A stretch of 64,000 nt of DNA from positions 62,001 to 126,000 of the forward strand of contig NZ_SWLZ01000010.1 in the NCBI RefSeq assembly GCF_005502275.1, written 5' to 3'. The DNA comes from Robertmurraya siralis. Lineage in GTDB: Bacteria; Bacillota; Bacilli; Bacillales; Cytobacillaceae. The notes under the pieces were generated by a model that did not search any database, was not told the DNA's origin, and saw only the letters and a list, made by a program, of their open reading frames with translations. Made by a program: the position numbers and the translations under genes. Positions 26,179 to 35,276 of the stretch are shown in pieces. Positions within the stretch are counted from its first letter, which is position 1. The number at the start of each line of letters is the position of its first letter.

Positions 26179-27099
26179 ATGAATAGATGGCAGGGAATAG
26201 TACTTGTCATAACAGGCGCAATATTTTGGGGAATCGGTGGTACAGCTTCGCAAAAGCTTTTTCAACAATATCACATTGAAGTAAATTGGCTCGTAACGAC
26301 TCGATTGCTGATAGCAGGATTATTGCTTTTATTTATTCAATTTTTTAATAAAGGACGGTCGCAAATTTTTGCTGTATGGAAAAACCGAAAAATAGCGATT
26401 CAATTAGTGATCTTCGGTTTACTTGGCATGCTTGCAGTCCAATATACATATATGGCTTCCATAAAACACGGAAATGCGGCAGTAGCAACTCTCTTACAAT
26501 ATTTAGCACCGGCTATGATCATCATCTACTTAATTGTCCGCAAACAAACCGTGCTAGCACGGAGAGATTTACTGACTGTTTCCCTCGCATTAATCGGATC
26601 CTTTTTCTTATTAACAAACGGCACCTTTTCACAATTATCTGTGCCGCTGCCGGCGATTGTCTGGGGGATACTATCTGGAGTCGCTCTTGCATTCTATACC
26701 TTATATGCAGCATCGCTCCTCAAACAATATGATTCACTTGTCATTGTTGGATGGGCGATGATTATCGGCAGTTTTGCCTTGAGTTTTATCCACCCCCCTT
26801 GGCGGATCCATCTATTGAACTTGCCTGTAGAAGCCTATTTATACTTGCTCTTTGTAATCCTATTTGGTACCATGCTTGCCTTTTGGTTTTATATCGAAAG
26901 CCTCAAAAGTCTGTCGCCTAAAGAGACGAGCCTTTTAGGCAGTGTTGAGCCGTTAGCTGCTGTTATCACCACGGTGTTTTGGCTTAAAGAACCTTTTGGA
27001 ACTTTCCAATGGGGTGGTTCTGCATGTATTATTGGAATGATCATCTTACTATCCTTAAAGGAAAAAGGGACTACCACATCCGAAAAGCGAACCGCTTAA
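26179..27099 (+). CDS. EamA/DMT-family transporter
   Basis: The product has about 306 residues with ten predicted membrane helices in two EamA repeats. The first begins [20 protein letters not shown]; the second begins [21 protein letters not shown]. The drug/metabolite-transporter family usually exports amino acids or metabolites. The true start is the ATG at 26179, with GGTGGAG 6 nt upstream; the frame is open from a TTG at 26161. It is divergent from the AraC regulator. Confidence 0.9.
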   Translation: MNRWQGIVLVITGAIFWGIGGTASQKLFQQYHIEVNWLVTTRLLIAGLLLLFIQFFNKGRSQIFAVWKNRKIAIQLVIFGLLGMLAVQYTYMASIKHGNAAVATLLQYLAPAMIIIYLIVRKQTVLARRDLLTVSLALIGSFFLLTNGTFSQLSVPLPAIVWGILSGVALAFYTLYAASLLKQYDSLVIVGWAMIIGSFALSFIHPPWRIHLLNLPVEAYLYLLFVILFGTMLAFWFYIESLKSLSPKETSLLGSVEPLAAVITTVFWLKEPFGTFQWGGSACIIGMIILLSLKEKGTTTSEKRTA

Positions 27100-27121
27100 G
27101 GTCAGCTAATGCGGAATACCA

Positions 27122-27164
27122 TTAGCACCTAAATAGTTGCAATATATTTCTATTTAGGTGCTAA
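27122..27164 (+). terminator. 15-bp perfect inverted repeat after the EamA gene
   Basis: TTAGCACCTAAATAG (27122-27136) and CTATTTAGGTGCTAA (27150-27164) are exact complements with a 13-nt loop. No T-run follows, so termination strength is uncertain. Confidence 0.6.
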
Positions 27165-27204
27165 GCTGTACTAGTTTAGCCAGTCAGAATTTTTCTTAAA
27201 GCTT

Positions 27205-27727
27205 CACAGCACCAATTTGATAACAGCGGTGCCTAAAATTGGCTGTAGTAGAATCAACATACAAACGAAAGCTAAAATCAGCAATGGCGGCAGTACACCC
27301 TTACGAAAATCAGTAATATACCTCTATTTCTTTGCATACATAGCGACAAAATACAGAATCATACCAAGCTTCACCACTTCTGACGGTTGAAACATAAAAG
27401 AACCGATTCTCACCCATCTTTGAGAGTAATTTCTTTCGACTCCAACACTGGGAATTAACACCATGACTAGGATCATGAGCGAAGCAACCACAAAGAGCGG
27501 GCTAAGATTTTTATAAACCTGATGCGGAATAAAAGCCAGCACCACAAACAAGGTAATGCCAACAGCGAAAGATTTAAGCTGTCTCGAAAAAAATATCTCT
27601 CATCGCCATAATTCTCCAGCGCTAACGGATAACCAGCACTATAAACCATGACTAAACCAAAGAGGCACATTATGATTGTGGTGATAATCAAAATATAATC
27701 GAACTTTTTAAGCGCTCTAAAAATCAT
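27205..27727 (-). pseudogene. FtsW/RodA/SpoVE-family protein, broken second copy
   Basis: A start (MIFRALKKFDYILIITTII) with AGGTG upstream opens the first membrane helices and YPLALENYGDERYFFR. After a frameshift it continues ITLFVVLAFIPHQVYKNL, ERNYSQRWVRIGSFMFQPSE and VVKLGMILYFVAMYAKK. After a stop it reads RYITDFRKGVLPPLLILAFV and LQPILGTAV. The C-terminal half is missing. RWxxxGxFxxQPSE is the family signature. The gene starts 22 bp after the stop of the intact paralog and has probably been duplicated and lost. Confidence 0.8.
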
Positions 27728-27749
27728 GCCATCACCTACAGAACCGCAT

Positions 27750-28901
27750 CTATTTTTTACTAAACATGTAATGCTTTGATCTTTTATGCACACTTAACAC
27801 CAGCCCAAGACCGATCATATTCGTGAGAAGGGCACTTCCTCCATAACTGATAAACGGCAATGCCAGTCCGGTTATCGGCATCAACCCTATTGTCATGGAG
27901 ATATTTTGGAATACCTGAAAGGCAATTAAACCAATAATACCCGCAATGATATAGACAGCAAATAATGTATTAGCACGCAAAGCAATATGAACCATTCGAA
28001 AGATTAGTAGCAAATATAAACAAATTAAAATCGAGGCACCGACGAATCCAAACTCCTCCCCTATAACAGCAAAAATAAAATCGGTATGAGCCTCCGGTAT
28101 CCTGCCACTTTGGACTTGGCTACCCTGATTAAACCCTGAACCCGTCATTTGTCCTGAACCAATCCCAAGCATAGATTGAGTCAACTGATAACCATAGCTC
28201 GACGAAAAATGATCCGGGCTTAACCAGCCGTATATTCTTTCAAGTTGATGCGGTTTAATGATCTTAATGAAAATATCAAAGAAATGATTATGCAGGTAAA
28301 CTAAACAGGTAATTAAAGCGGCAAATCCAGATAATAAAAGGAGCGTTATTTTATAGGAAATAGCGGAGACACCAATTAATGTAAATAGGACAGCAGCAAT
28401 TACTAGTGCAGAACCTAAATCAGGCTGAATTAAGATGAGAAAAAAGGGGACCATCGTGAAAGAGAGTAACTTAAAAGTTATTGGAATGCTTTGTATAAAC
28501 GTTAAACTTTTTTCCCCCACTCTACTTAAATAATAAGCTAGCAAAAGGACTAAAAAGATCTTCATAAACTCTGACGGCTGAAGTTCAAAGAGGCCGAAGC
28601 TGATCCAGCGTTGCGAACCATTTTTAAATGTTCCAAAAAAATGAACTAACAACAATAACCCCATTCCGACTGCATATAATGGGAGAGCCCATTTTTCTAA
28701 CAACTCGTAATCAAAGTGCATCACTACTGTCATAGCAATAAAACCAATAATATACCAAACCACTTGCCTCTTGACGAAATAAAATGGATCATCTGCCTGG
28801 TACTGACCTGAAGCGCTATAAACAACAACCAAACTAAAAATAAATATTCCGAACAAAATAAATAATAGTTGTGAATCAATTTGTGGCTCTTTTCGTTCCA
28901 T
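27750..28901 (-). CDS. FtsW/RodA/SpoVE-family lipid II polymerase (RodA-like)
   Basis: The protein has 383 residues with about ten membrane helices. Family motifs are complete: NGSQRWISFGLFELQPSEFMK, FFLILIQPDLGSALV, GIGSGQMTGSGFNQGSQ, IPEAHTDFIFAVIGEEFGFVG and LPFISYGGSALLTNMIGLGLVLS. The length is nearer RodA (about 390) than FtsW. SEDS proteins polymerise lipid II in cell-wall synthesis, together with a class B PBP (family knowledge). GAAAGGAGAGAG precedes the ATG. It is upstream of a decayed relative on the same strand. Confidence 0.88.
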   Translation of the reverse strand: MERKEPQIDSQLLFILFGIFIFSLVVVYSASGQYQADDPFYFVKRQVVWYIIGFIAMTVVMHFDYELLEKWALPLYAVGMGLLLLVHFFGTFKNGSQRWISFGLFELQPSEFMKIFLVLLLAYYLSRVGEKSLTFIQSIPITFKLLSFTMVPFFLILIQPDLGSALVIAAVLFTLIGVSAISYKITLLLLSGFAALITCLVYLHNHFFDIFIKIIKPHQLERIYGWLSPDHFSSSYGYQLTQSMLGIGSGQMTGSGFNQGSQVQSGRIPEAHTDFIFAVIGEEFGFVGASILICLYLLLIFRMVHIALRANTLFAVYIIAGIIGLIAFQVFQNISMTIGLMPITGLALPFISYGGSALLTNMIGLGLVLSVHKRSKHYMFSKK

Positions 28902-28954
28902 ACTCTCTCCTTTCGCTCTTGCTATTGTCTATGAAAATCTTGATCTATTATTCG

Positions 28955-29599
28955 CTATTTTTTTAATATTGTTACTACAACCTGAACTGCAATCGCATCA
29001 TCCACATAGCCAATTGGGAATAAATAATCCGGGATGCAGTCTATAGTTAAAATAAAGTAGAGCAAAGCTCCCCCCATCAACGAAAGTTCTTTAACCGACC
29101 CTTTTTTCAATCGGAATTTTTCATAAAAATCTTTCAGATGATTAATAGCTGATCCGATACTATCGACCTTTTTTAGCTTTTCTGCGAATCCATTAACAAT
29201 CGTCTTTTCTCCCTCTTTTGTTTGCGCAAATTGTTCATATTTTGCTAATTCTTGTTGAATATCTTCTACAGTTAAATTTTTCTTCGGTAATTGATTCTCT
29301 TCAAAGAAAGGCTTCATTGTTTTCAAAAAGGCATGGTACTCGGAAAACACTTTGCTATCTTTCTTTTCAACTTCATACCCAGCAGCCTTAAGCAACTTAT
29401 GTAATGGGACTTCAAAACAATCGGCAAACCTTTGCAAATGGTTAAGGTTTGCCTTTCTTTTGCCATTCAATATTTTGGAAATCGTTGCTTTATCAATCAC
29501 TGTTCGTTCACTCAATTTTCGCAGTGACCATGAGCGCTCTTCCAGCATCTCTTTTAATAGCTCGCACAGTTCATCATCATCTCTATTAACCTTAACCAT
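28955..29599 (-). CDS. XRE helix-turn-helix regulator with C-terminal DUF1232
   Basis: The protein has 214 residues. The first 70 are an XRE domain (WSLRKLSERTVIDKATISKILNGKRKANLNHLQRFADCFEV). The C-terminus (about 170-210) is a DUF1232/YkvA domain with a hydrophobic segment and the IPDYLFPIGYVDDA motif. DUF1232 is membrane-associated in other proteins, so the regulator might be controlled by membrane location. The gene has its own promoter with an operator that overlaps the -35 box, which suggests autorepression. GAAGGG lies before the ATG. Confidence 0.85.
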   Translation of the reverse strand: MVKVNRDDDELCELLKEMLEERSWSLRKLSERTVIDKATISKILNGKRKANLNHLQRFADCFEVPLHKLLKAAGYEVEKKDSKVFSEYHAFLKTMKPFFEENQLPKKNLTVEDIQQELAKYEQFAQTKEGEKTIVNGFAEKLKKVDSIGSAINHLKDFYEKFRLKKGSVKELSLMGGALLYFILTIDCIPDYLFPIGYVDDAIAVQVVVTILKK

Positions 29600-29633
29600 T
29601 GTCTCTTATTCCCTTCATCTACTTTCTTTGACC

Positions 29634-29683
29634 AATATATCTCCATGTTGACATTTTGTCAACACACGTCGTATTTTGTCAAC
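29634..29683 (-). promoter_or_regulatory. Promoter and palindromic operator of the XRE-DUF1232 gene
   Basis: On the minus strand a -35 TTGACA (29657-29662) is separated by 17 bp from a -10 TATATT (29634-29639). The -35 lies in the perfect palindrome GTTGACATTTTGTCAAC (29647-29663). A second half-site TGTCAAC is at 29677-29683, exactly 20 bp (two helical turns) from the first. A repressor bound here would block the polymerase. Confidence 0.75.
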
Positions 29684-29842
29684 AACAACTAATATAGATC
29701 TGGAATTATCCTATTACTTACAAGAATGAAGGCTTAAATTCGCTGTACTTTTTTTAAAAATATGCCTTCTTTGTACAAGAGACTCATCTTAGGATGTTAT
29801 ATTATATATAAAAATATTGAAAAAATTGTTAGGAGAATTGAC

Positions 29843-30385
29843 ATGTTAAATGCGTTAACAGCTATTGGTGGCAAAATAAATGATCAGAAGATAACATGGG
29901 GACTTGGTGGCTCACTCTTACTAAGTTTTTATAATCTAGAGGACAATCCAAATGATATTGATATTTTGGTAGAGGAAAACAGCACATATAAATTGAATCA
30001 AATGTTATCAACCATCGGACAGTGTAAGGAAGCCGTGAGTTCTGACCCCTTTCGAACAACCTCTTTCTCCAAATATCTAATTGAAAATATGGATGTTGAT
30101 GTAATGGGGGGATTTGCCATTCAACATCACGAGGGCATCTATAAAATTGCTTTCAATACCCATTCAATCGTCGATAGCAAGACTATAAATGGAGTAAGTA
30201 TCCCGCTCTGCTCACTAGAAGATTGGTATATTTTATATTGGCTTATTCCTAATAAGCAGTATAAAGCACTACTTATTGAAGATTTCTTAAAAAAAACAGG
30301 TGTCAAGCATCCTGAAATCTTTAAACAAGCCTTAAACCAGCCATTGCCGTTTGAGGTTAAAGAACGGGTAAGAGCATTATTATAG
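29843..30385 (+). CDS. Nucleotidyltransferase-fold protein (MNT/Cap17-like)
   Basis: The product has about 180 residues from the ATG at 29843, preceded by AGGAG. WGLGGSLLLSFY then NDIDILV gives the nucleotidyltransferase GS-x-DxD active-site pattern, and VDVMGGF could supply the third acidic residue. No nucleic-acid-binding domain is attached. The substrate is unknown; kanamycin nucleotidyltransferases and MNT antitoxins share the fold. No HEPN partner is adjacent. Confidence 0.65.
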   Translation: MLNALTAIGGKINDQKITWGLGGSLLLSFYNLEDNPNDIDILVEENSTYKLNQMLSTIGQCKEAVSSDPFRTTSFSKYLIENMDVDVMGGFAIQHHEGIYKIAFNTHSIVDSKTINGVSIPLCSLEDWYILYWLIPNKQYKALLIEDFLKKTGVKHPEIFKQALNQPLPFEVKERVRALL

Positions 30386-30580
30386 GTCGTTGTACTTCGG
30401 CAATATTGTCATGAATCAGAACATTTTTTCTTCTAGCTGCTGCTTAACAGCATAGAATCAAAAAACTTTTAGTAAATCTTTTTTACACCTTTATCGAACA
30501 ACAGTCGTTACAAATTGAGGTGCATTTGCTTAGCACAGACAGTCTTTTTCAGCTCTCAATAGCTAAATAGCCTTTTAATA
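30386..30580. other. Convergent intergenic region
   Basis: This region lies between two convergent genes. There is a run of A/T and CTTTTAGTAAATC but no clear terminator stem. Nothing else is recognised. Confidence 0.3.
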
Positions 30581-31061
30581 TTACACCCTTAAACTCATCA
30601 TAATAAACTGCTTACCAATCGGGCCAGTTTTCCTTTTTCCTGTATCTTGAAAACCAACTTTACGATACATTTGCTGAGCAGCTATATTTTTGTGGTTAAC
30701 AGCAAGAACAATTTCGTTACAGCTCGGGAATTCCTTACTAACAAACTCTTTTAATAGTGACATCGCACCTTTTCCATAGCCTTTTCCTTGGTCAACAAAG
30801 TTGATGGACAACGCAGTCAGCAGCATAGCATGTGGGTTCTCTGAATATTCCTTTACTCTATTGGTGGAATGTAATAAAAAGAAGCCTACTGGCTTTTGGA
30901 CTTTAAGAATAACAATCCGGTATTGACCATCTGTTACTTCGTGATAACAGTTTGGCAGCGATGTAAATTGAGCTTGCTCTTCAGGTAGCTCAAAAGCATT
31001 CAGGTGCATCCATATACTCGTGTGCAAAATGTTTCAATTCGAGATTATTTATTTTATCCAT
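30581..31061 (-). pseudogene. GNAT-family acetyltransferase with a single-base frameshift near the start
   Basis: A start at 31061 with AAAGGGG upstream reads MDKINNLELKH, and one extra base in the A4 run at 31026-31029 then breaks the frame. Without it the protein continues LHTSIWMHLNAFELPEEQ to the stop at 30581, including DGQYRIVILKVQKPVGFFLL, the acetyl-CoA loop DQGKGYGKGAMSLLKE and NIAAQQMYRKVGFQDTGKRK. As called, only a downstream ATG at 31027 is usable, with no ribosome site. Confidence 0.7.
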
Positions 31062-31175
31062 TTATTCCCCTTTCCCTCTTTCAACACACTCAAAAACTGG
31101 AAAAATTTTCTTTATAAAAAAGAGAGATTTTATCTTTAAGCTCTGCTTATGGTAATCATTCCTATCTTGTCCACA

Positions 31176-31544
31176 TTACTCGTAAGGACAATAATGCGGA
31201 AGTTCTGATTGGAATTCTTTTACGTTGACAATACGGTTGTCTTGGTCAAATTCTATTAATGAAACCCCATCAAAATCACTGACATTTCCCATATACTCAC
31301 ACTTAAAATACCATTCAACAGCAGTTACATTGTCTTGATGGATAAATTGTTTTATGTCCCACTGCAATACAGTACCTTTTTGATTCCAATCATGGAACCA
31401 TCTCTTAATCATTTCAACTCCCTGATATTCAGGACCATAACATTCACTGTAAGTAATATCTGCAGAGAATATCTCGGTTAATTTTGAACTGTCCTTGTTG
31501 ATCCAAGACTGAAAATAACTCACTATAACACTTTCTCTCTCCAT
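31176..31544 (-). CDS. SnoaL-like (NTF2-fold) protein
   Basis: The protein has 122 residues: an initial helix (VIVSYFQSWINKDSSKLTEIFS) followed by a curved sheet, with WFHDWNQKGTV, AVEWYFKCEYMGNVSDFDGVSLIEFD and FQSELPHYCPYE. This is the NTF2/SnoaL layout. The fold serves as an enzyme or ligand-binding cone; no catalytic residue can be assigned. AAAGAGGC precedes the ATG. Confidence 0.75.
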   Translation of the reverse strand: MERESVIVSYFQSWINKDSSKLTEIFSADITYSECYGPEYQGVEMIKRWFHDWNQKGTVLQWDIKQFIHQDNVTAVEWYFKCEYMGNVSDFDGVSLIEFDQDNRIVNVKEFQSELPHYCPYE

Positions 31545-31699
31545 AATAGCCTCTTTCCTTTTCTTATTTTTATAGATTATTCTTCTCTTTTTTCAGCTGA
31601 AATTCCTTCTTTCTTTGATTGCTTATTTCTGAGAATGGCTTAGTGGATGGTAATAGAATCCAGAGTGTTCGAATAAAAAGAACAAGTTTTGTTACACTA

Positions 31700-31748
31700 A
31701 AATAAGGAAAGGATAGTACTTATCAAAAAAGACCATCCTTTCCTTATT
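31700..31748 (-). terminator. Terminator of the XRE regulator gene
   Basis: AAATAAGGAAAGGAT (31700-31714) pairs exactly with ATCCTTTCCTTATTT (31734-31748). On the minus strand the T-run is short (TTAG). A 15-bp stem with a 19-nt loop sits 27 bp after the XRE stop codon. Confidence 0.6.
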
Positions 31749-31775
31749 TAAACTGTTTTAAGTTCCGCTGCCACA

Positions 31776-32120
31776 TTAGGAATCAGGTTTGTATAGTTCC
31801 TTTAAGATATTCAGAGCTTTCTTTTGACGGCTTTCATTCTGCTCTGACATAAGTAATACCGTTTCCCTAATCACTTCATTCTTGAAGACCTGTTGCAGCT
31901 CCTCATCAAATAAAGCGGATACATTAACCTCTAACGCCTCAGCTATTTTCTCTAGCGTATGTAATTGCACATTCGTTTCTCCACGTTCCAAACGACCTAC
32001 ATAACTTCCTGTTGAATCGATTGCTTCCGCTAATTGCTCTTGTGTCATTTTACGTAGCTTTCTCAACTCACGTATCCTGAAACCAAGTGACTTTGCAGTT
32101 GATACATCATTATTATACAT
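31776..32120 (-). CDS. XRE-family regulator
   Basis: The protein has 114 residues. The XRE domain covers residues 12-67 (IRELRKLRKMTQEQLAEAIDSTGSYVGRLERGETNVQLHTLEKIAEAL). A helical tail of about 45 residues follows. It is divergent from the Spo0E-like gene at 32350, so a local regulatory role over that gene is plausible. AAGGTG lies 7 nt before the ATG. Confidence 0.85.
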   Translation of the reverse strand: MYNNDVSTAKSLGFRIRELRKLRKMTQEQLAEAIDSTGSYVGRLERGETNVQLHTLEKIAEALEVNVSALFDEELQQVFKNEVIRETVLLMSEQNESRQKKALNILKELYKPDS

Positions 32121-32349
32121 AATAAAACACCTTCACTTTAACCAAATTTTAGACAATCATGAGAAGTCTGTGCAGGCATTTTTAGTGACAATATTACTAT
32201 TTCTGTTCTTGTAAGGACTATTTTTGTATTATAATAAAAAGAAAAGGAAAAAATCATTAGATCTTGTCAAGTTTATCACAGCACTTATTGGAATTTTCCT
32301 TTTACACGTGGTTAGAACATGTTATTACCAAGAAAGGAACATAGCAAAC

Positions 32350-32508
32350 ATGGATCAGAAAAAATTACTGGAAGAATTTGAAATGCTTAGAAAAGAAATG
32401 AATAAGCTGGGAAAGATATTTGGATTAGATAACAAAAAAGTACTGGAATTAAGCAGGAAAATAGATAAGATACATAATGAATTATCCAAAATTCAAAAGA
32501 ATAAATAA
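32350..32508 (+). CDS. Spo0E-family aspartyl-phosphate phosphatase
   Basis: The protein has 52 residues: MDQKKLLEEFEMLRKEMNKL, then LDNKKVLELSRKIDKIHNELSK. Two antiparallel helices with the S-x-x-x-D signature (ELSRKID) identify the family, which dephosphorylates Spo0A~P and so delays sporulation (family knowledge). The frame is open further upstream (32224), but AAAGGAA followed by the ATG at 32350 gives the canonical length. The gene is divergent from an XRE regulator. Confidence 0.8.
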   Translation: MDQKKLLEEFEMLRKEMNKLGKIFGLDNKKVLELSRKIDKIHNELSKIQKNK

Positions 32509-33279
32509 CCATTTTAGGAAGTCCGTAGGACGTTTAAAGGAAAACGATCTTTTGGCTAATGTATCCATTCAAGTCGTTTTTTAAAACAAGAGATTACTAT
32601 CAGGGGATCAATATGCAGAATCCTCTGATTTTTTGGTAATCCCTTTTTTAATATCTTTTAAGAATCATTGTCAGCAACACTACAAATTTGACAATGAAAA
32701 GCTAAAAAACTGTCATGGATCAGGGAACATAATCAGATTTATTTAGCCATGATTAGTTTTTAATTGACTTTATTAATGAAAAAGAGATTCAATATAAAGG
32801 TACCCTGTTTGTGTTTAAGAAATTTTAAAAAACGTATAAGGCACCTTTGACGAACTTTCTCGTAATCACATAAACAGGTATTTAAGAAAAATATTGAAAC
32901 TTAAAGAATAAAGGAGGAATGAAAAAGATAGTAAAATTAAAATTTGGGAGTTTTATTAGAATATGGTTAAAGGGACGTCTCCAATCACTGCCCTTTTTTC
33001 TTTTTAATTTTACTACACTAACGGTAAACGGAAATTTAAAATATGAAATAATGGTATGCTTCCAATATTTTGCCCTTTTAATGAAACGTCATTGTTTCAA
33101 AGCAACAAAGTATTCTTTGACTACCATTACAGTAATAATAAATCTAAGTGATCTCCTTTCTAATAGTTCAGCCTTGTGATTCTCTCTAACCTATGCAAAT
33201 GAAGGAGGATTTTCTCTGTTTAGAGTATATATATGCTTTTTTCCTAAGTTATAATATTGTGTAAAGGAGGTAGTCCTCA
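32509..33279. other. Non-coding stretch with two hairpins
   Basis: An intrinsic terminator with stem ATCAGGGGAT (32599-32608) and ATCCTCTGAT (32620-32629), one G-U pair, and a T-run lies after the Spo0E-like gene. An 86-codon frame (32919-33179) has no proper ribosome spacing and an unnatural composition. AAGGAGG occurs at about 33200 without a usable start codon. No gene is supported here. Confidence 0.5.
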
Positions 33280-33870
33280 TTGGAAGCTCTGATTTTACAA
33301 ATGATGGAGGCTTTTAAGGATCTATCATATTTTGGCATAATGCTTGCGTTAACATTTGAATTTGTCCCAGCTGAACTTGTTCTACCGTTAGCTGGTTATT
33401 GGGTATATGAAGGAGAAATGAATTTATTTGGAGCGATTTTTGCAGGTTCAATCGGTGGAGTACTTGGTCCGCTTACTTTATATGCATTAGGTCGTTACGG
33501 TGGCCGAGTGGCCATATTAAAATTTGGAAAATATTTCTTCATAAAAGATGAGCATATGGATAAATCAGATCAATTTTTCGAAAAATATGGTGGGAGTGTT
33601 GCCTTTTTAGGGCGATTTGTTCCAGGTGTTCGAACAGCTATTTCAATTCCGTGTGGAATAGCGAAAATGAACGTGTGGAAATTTATTTTTTATACGTACT
33701 TAGCCATGCTCCCAGTTACAGCGATTTATGTTTATTTAGGCTACAGTCTTGGACCTCAATGGGAAAAGGCTGGTGAATTATTTGGACAATATGCCAACTA
33801 TTTGTTAATACCAATTGCACTGTTCATCATATGGCTAATTGTAAAAAGAAGAAAAGTTAAAGCACAATAA
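33280..33870 (+). CDS. DedA-family membrane protein
   Basis: The protein has 196 residues. DedA signature elements are present: FEFVPAELVLPLAGYWVYEGEMN, AGSIGGVLGPLTLYALGRYGG, FFEKYGGSVAFLGRFVPGVRTAISIPCGIAKM (the FxGRxxPxxRT motif) and a C-terminal helix with basic tail. DedA proteins recycle lipid carriers such as undecaprenyl phosphate (family knowledge). The start is TTG behind AAAGGAGG with 9-nt spacing; AGGA and TCCT flank the site and could form a small hairpin. Confidence 0.88.
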   Translation: MEALILQMMEAFKDLSYFGIMLALTFEFVPAELVLPLAGYWVYEGEMNLFGAIFAGSIGGVLGPLTLYALGRYGGRVAILKFGKYFFIKDEHMDKSDQFFEKYGGSVAFLGRFVPGVRTAISIPCGIAKMNVWKFIFYTYLAMLPVTAIYVYLGYSLGPQWEKAGELFGQYANYLLIPIALFIIWLIVKRRKVKAQ

Positions 33871-34182
33871 CTTATAGCTAGTCAGCGGACGAATACAAAG
33901 TGTAAAAGTGGCTTTAGCCCATATTTCAAGGGACTAAAGCCGTTTAGTTTCTTTTGATGTCTCCTCTGCAGCTCCTGAAAATTCTTTAAATGGCCCGTTC
34001 TTGTTTAAACATGTTTCTTAACTCTCAAGCCCAATCATCATTTTGATTAGCTGTTATGATTGAGCACATAAAAGCTCCCTCGAAGGCAAAACAGATTTTT
34101 ATTTTTAATCTGTCTTCCTCGAAGGGAGCGATCAAATTGAGTCAGTCTCTTTTCCTGAATTCTCACTTCTTATCGTTAATCG
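33871..34182. terminator. Terminators between DedA and the CNNM genes
   Basis: GGCTTTAGCCC and GGGACTAAAGCC (about 33909-33939) form a hairpin followed by a T-rich run, ending the DedA gene. A longer imperfect hairpin, GCTCCC ... GGGAGC, with an inner ACAGATT / AATCTGT stem spans 34074-34128 and may end the minus-strand CNNM operon. No gene is seen. Confidence 0.6.
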
Positions 34183-35253
34183 TTAACTTGTTGTTGCCAA
34201 CATTTCATTTCCATCTAATTCATCCCTTATTTCCCCAACAATTTCAGATAAAATGTCTTCCATCGTAACAAGACCAACACAAACACCCTTTTCATCCGTC
34301 ACAATAGCCATGTGTGTACGGGTTTGCTGCATCTTGAGAAAAACATCCTTAATTGAAATTGATTGCTTGAACCGTGGAATCTCGTGGATGAAATCATCAA
34401 TCTTACCATTCCTTCCAGCAGCAATACTTGTAAGCATTTCCTTCGTATTGATAAATCCTATAAAATCGTCTGCTTGATTACTCAGATCATTTATTGGATA
34501 ACGTGTGTAATCATACTTATCAATCACTTCAATCATATCATCTACGGATTGATGCTTTTCAAGCGTAATCATATCAGCCTTGGGAATCATGATATCCTTT
34601 AGCTGTCTTTCATCAAATGCGAAAATATTCTTTAAATACGCAAGCTCTGTTTGATTGATTTCTCCACCTTCATAACTCTGAGCAACAATCAGCTTCAACT
34701 CTTCCTCAGAATGAACCGAATCGTGACCGGATGGCTTCACACCAAATAATTTAAGAAGCTGTCTGGCAGATCCGTTTAGGAGCCGAATGACCGGTCCCAT
34801 AACTAAGCCAAACCAATAAAGCGGCGGCGCCAATAATAACGTCATTTTTTCTGCGTATTGGATAGCTAATGTTTTCGGTGCAAGCTCACCAATAACAACG
34901 TGCAGAAGTGAAACTATAGACAATGCAATGAAATATGAAAGCATCGTAGCAACTGCTGTTGGGACTTGAAACTCTTCAAACAAAGGCTGTAATATTTTTT
35001 GTACAGTTGGTTCACCTAAAGCACCCAATACAAGAGCTGTAATGGTAATTCCCAACTGACAAGCAGATAAATAATAATCCAGTTCCTTTGCTACTTTCTT
35101 TGCTAACTTTGCCTTCTTATTTCCTTCAGCGATCAATTGATCGATTCTAGACATTCTAACCTTTAAAATGGCGAATTCCGCTCCAACAAAGAATGCTGTT
35201 AGCAGGATGAATAGTGCAATCAAAAATAAATTTAACATTATCAATTCGTCCAA
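34183..35253 (-). CDS. CNNM/CorC-type transporter, short paralog lacking the CorC_HlyC domain
   Basis: The protein has 356 residues. It has an N-terminal DUF21 (CNNM) membrane domain with YYLSACQLGITITALVLGALGEP and VVIGELAPKTLAIQYAEK, then a CBS pair (IMIPKADMITLEKHQSVDDM to VCVGLVTMEDILSEIVGEI). It stops 12 residues after the CBS pair, whereas the paralog next door has a further CorC_HlyC domain. The family transports or senses Mg2+/Co2+ (family knowledge). The start is TTG, behind GAGAGGG. The SD lies in a small hairpin shared with the paralog. Confidence 0.85.
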   Translation of the reverse strand: MDELIMLNLFLIALFILLTAFFVGAEFAILKVRMSRIDQLIAEGNKKAKLAKKVAKELDYYLSACQLGITITALVLGALGEPTVQKILQPLFEEFQVPTAVATMLSYFIALSIVSLLHVVIGELAPKTLAIQYAEKMTLLLAPPLYWFGLVMGPVIRLLNGSARQLLKLFGVKPSGHDSVHSEEELKLIVAQSYEGGEINQTELAYLKNIFAFDERQLKDIMIPKADMITLEKHQSVDDMIEVIDKYDYTRYPINDLSNQADDFIGFINTKEMLTSIAAGRNGKIDDFIHEIPRFKQSISIKDVFLKMQQTRTHMAIVTDEKGVCVGLVTMEDILSEIVGEIRDELDGNEMLATTS

Positions 35254-35259
35254 TTATTT

Positions 35260-35274
35260 CCCTCTCCCCGAGGG
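35260..35274 (-). promoter_or_regulatory. Hairpin over the ribosome site of the short CNNM gene
   Basis: In the mRNA, CCCTC pairs with GAGGG across a 5-nt loop, and GAGGG is the ribosome site before the TTG start. A 35-nt block (35251-35285) is repeated with one mismatch before the paralog (36636-36670). Confidence 0.5.
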
Positions 35275-35276
35275 AT

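Noticed and set aside
32919-33179. An 86-codon plus-strand frame beginning MKKIVKLK
   Set aside because: The ATG directly abuts the GGAGGA site (spacing too short) and the product has no natural domain character.
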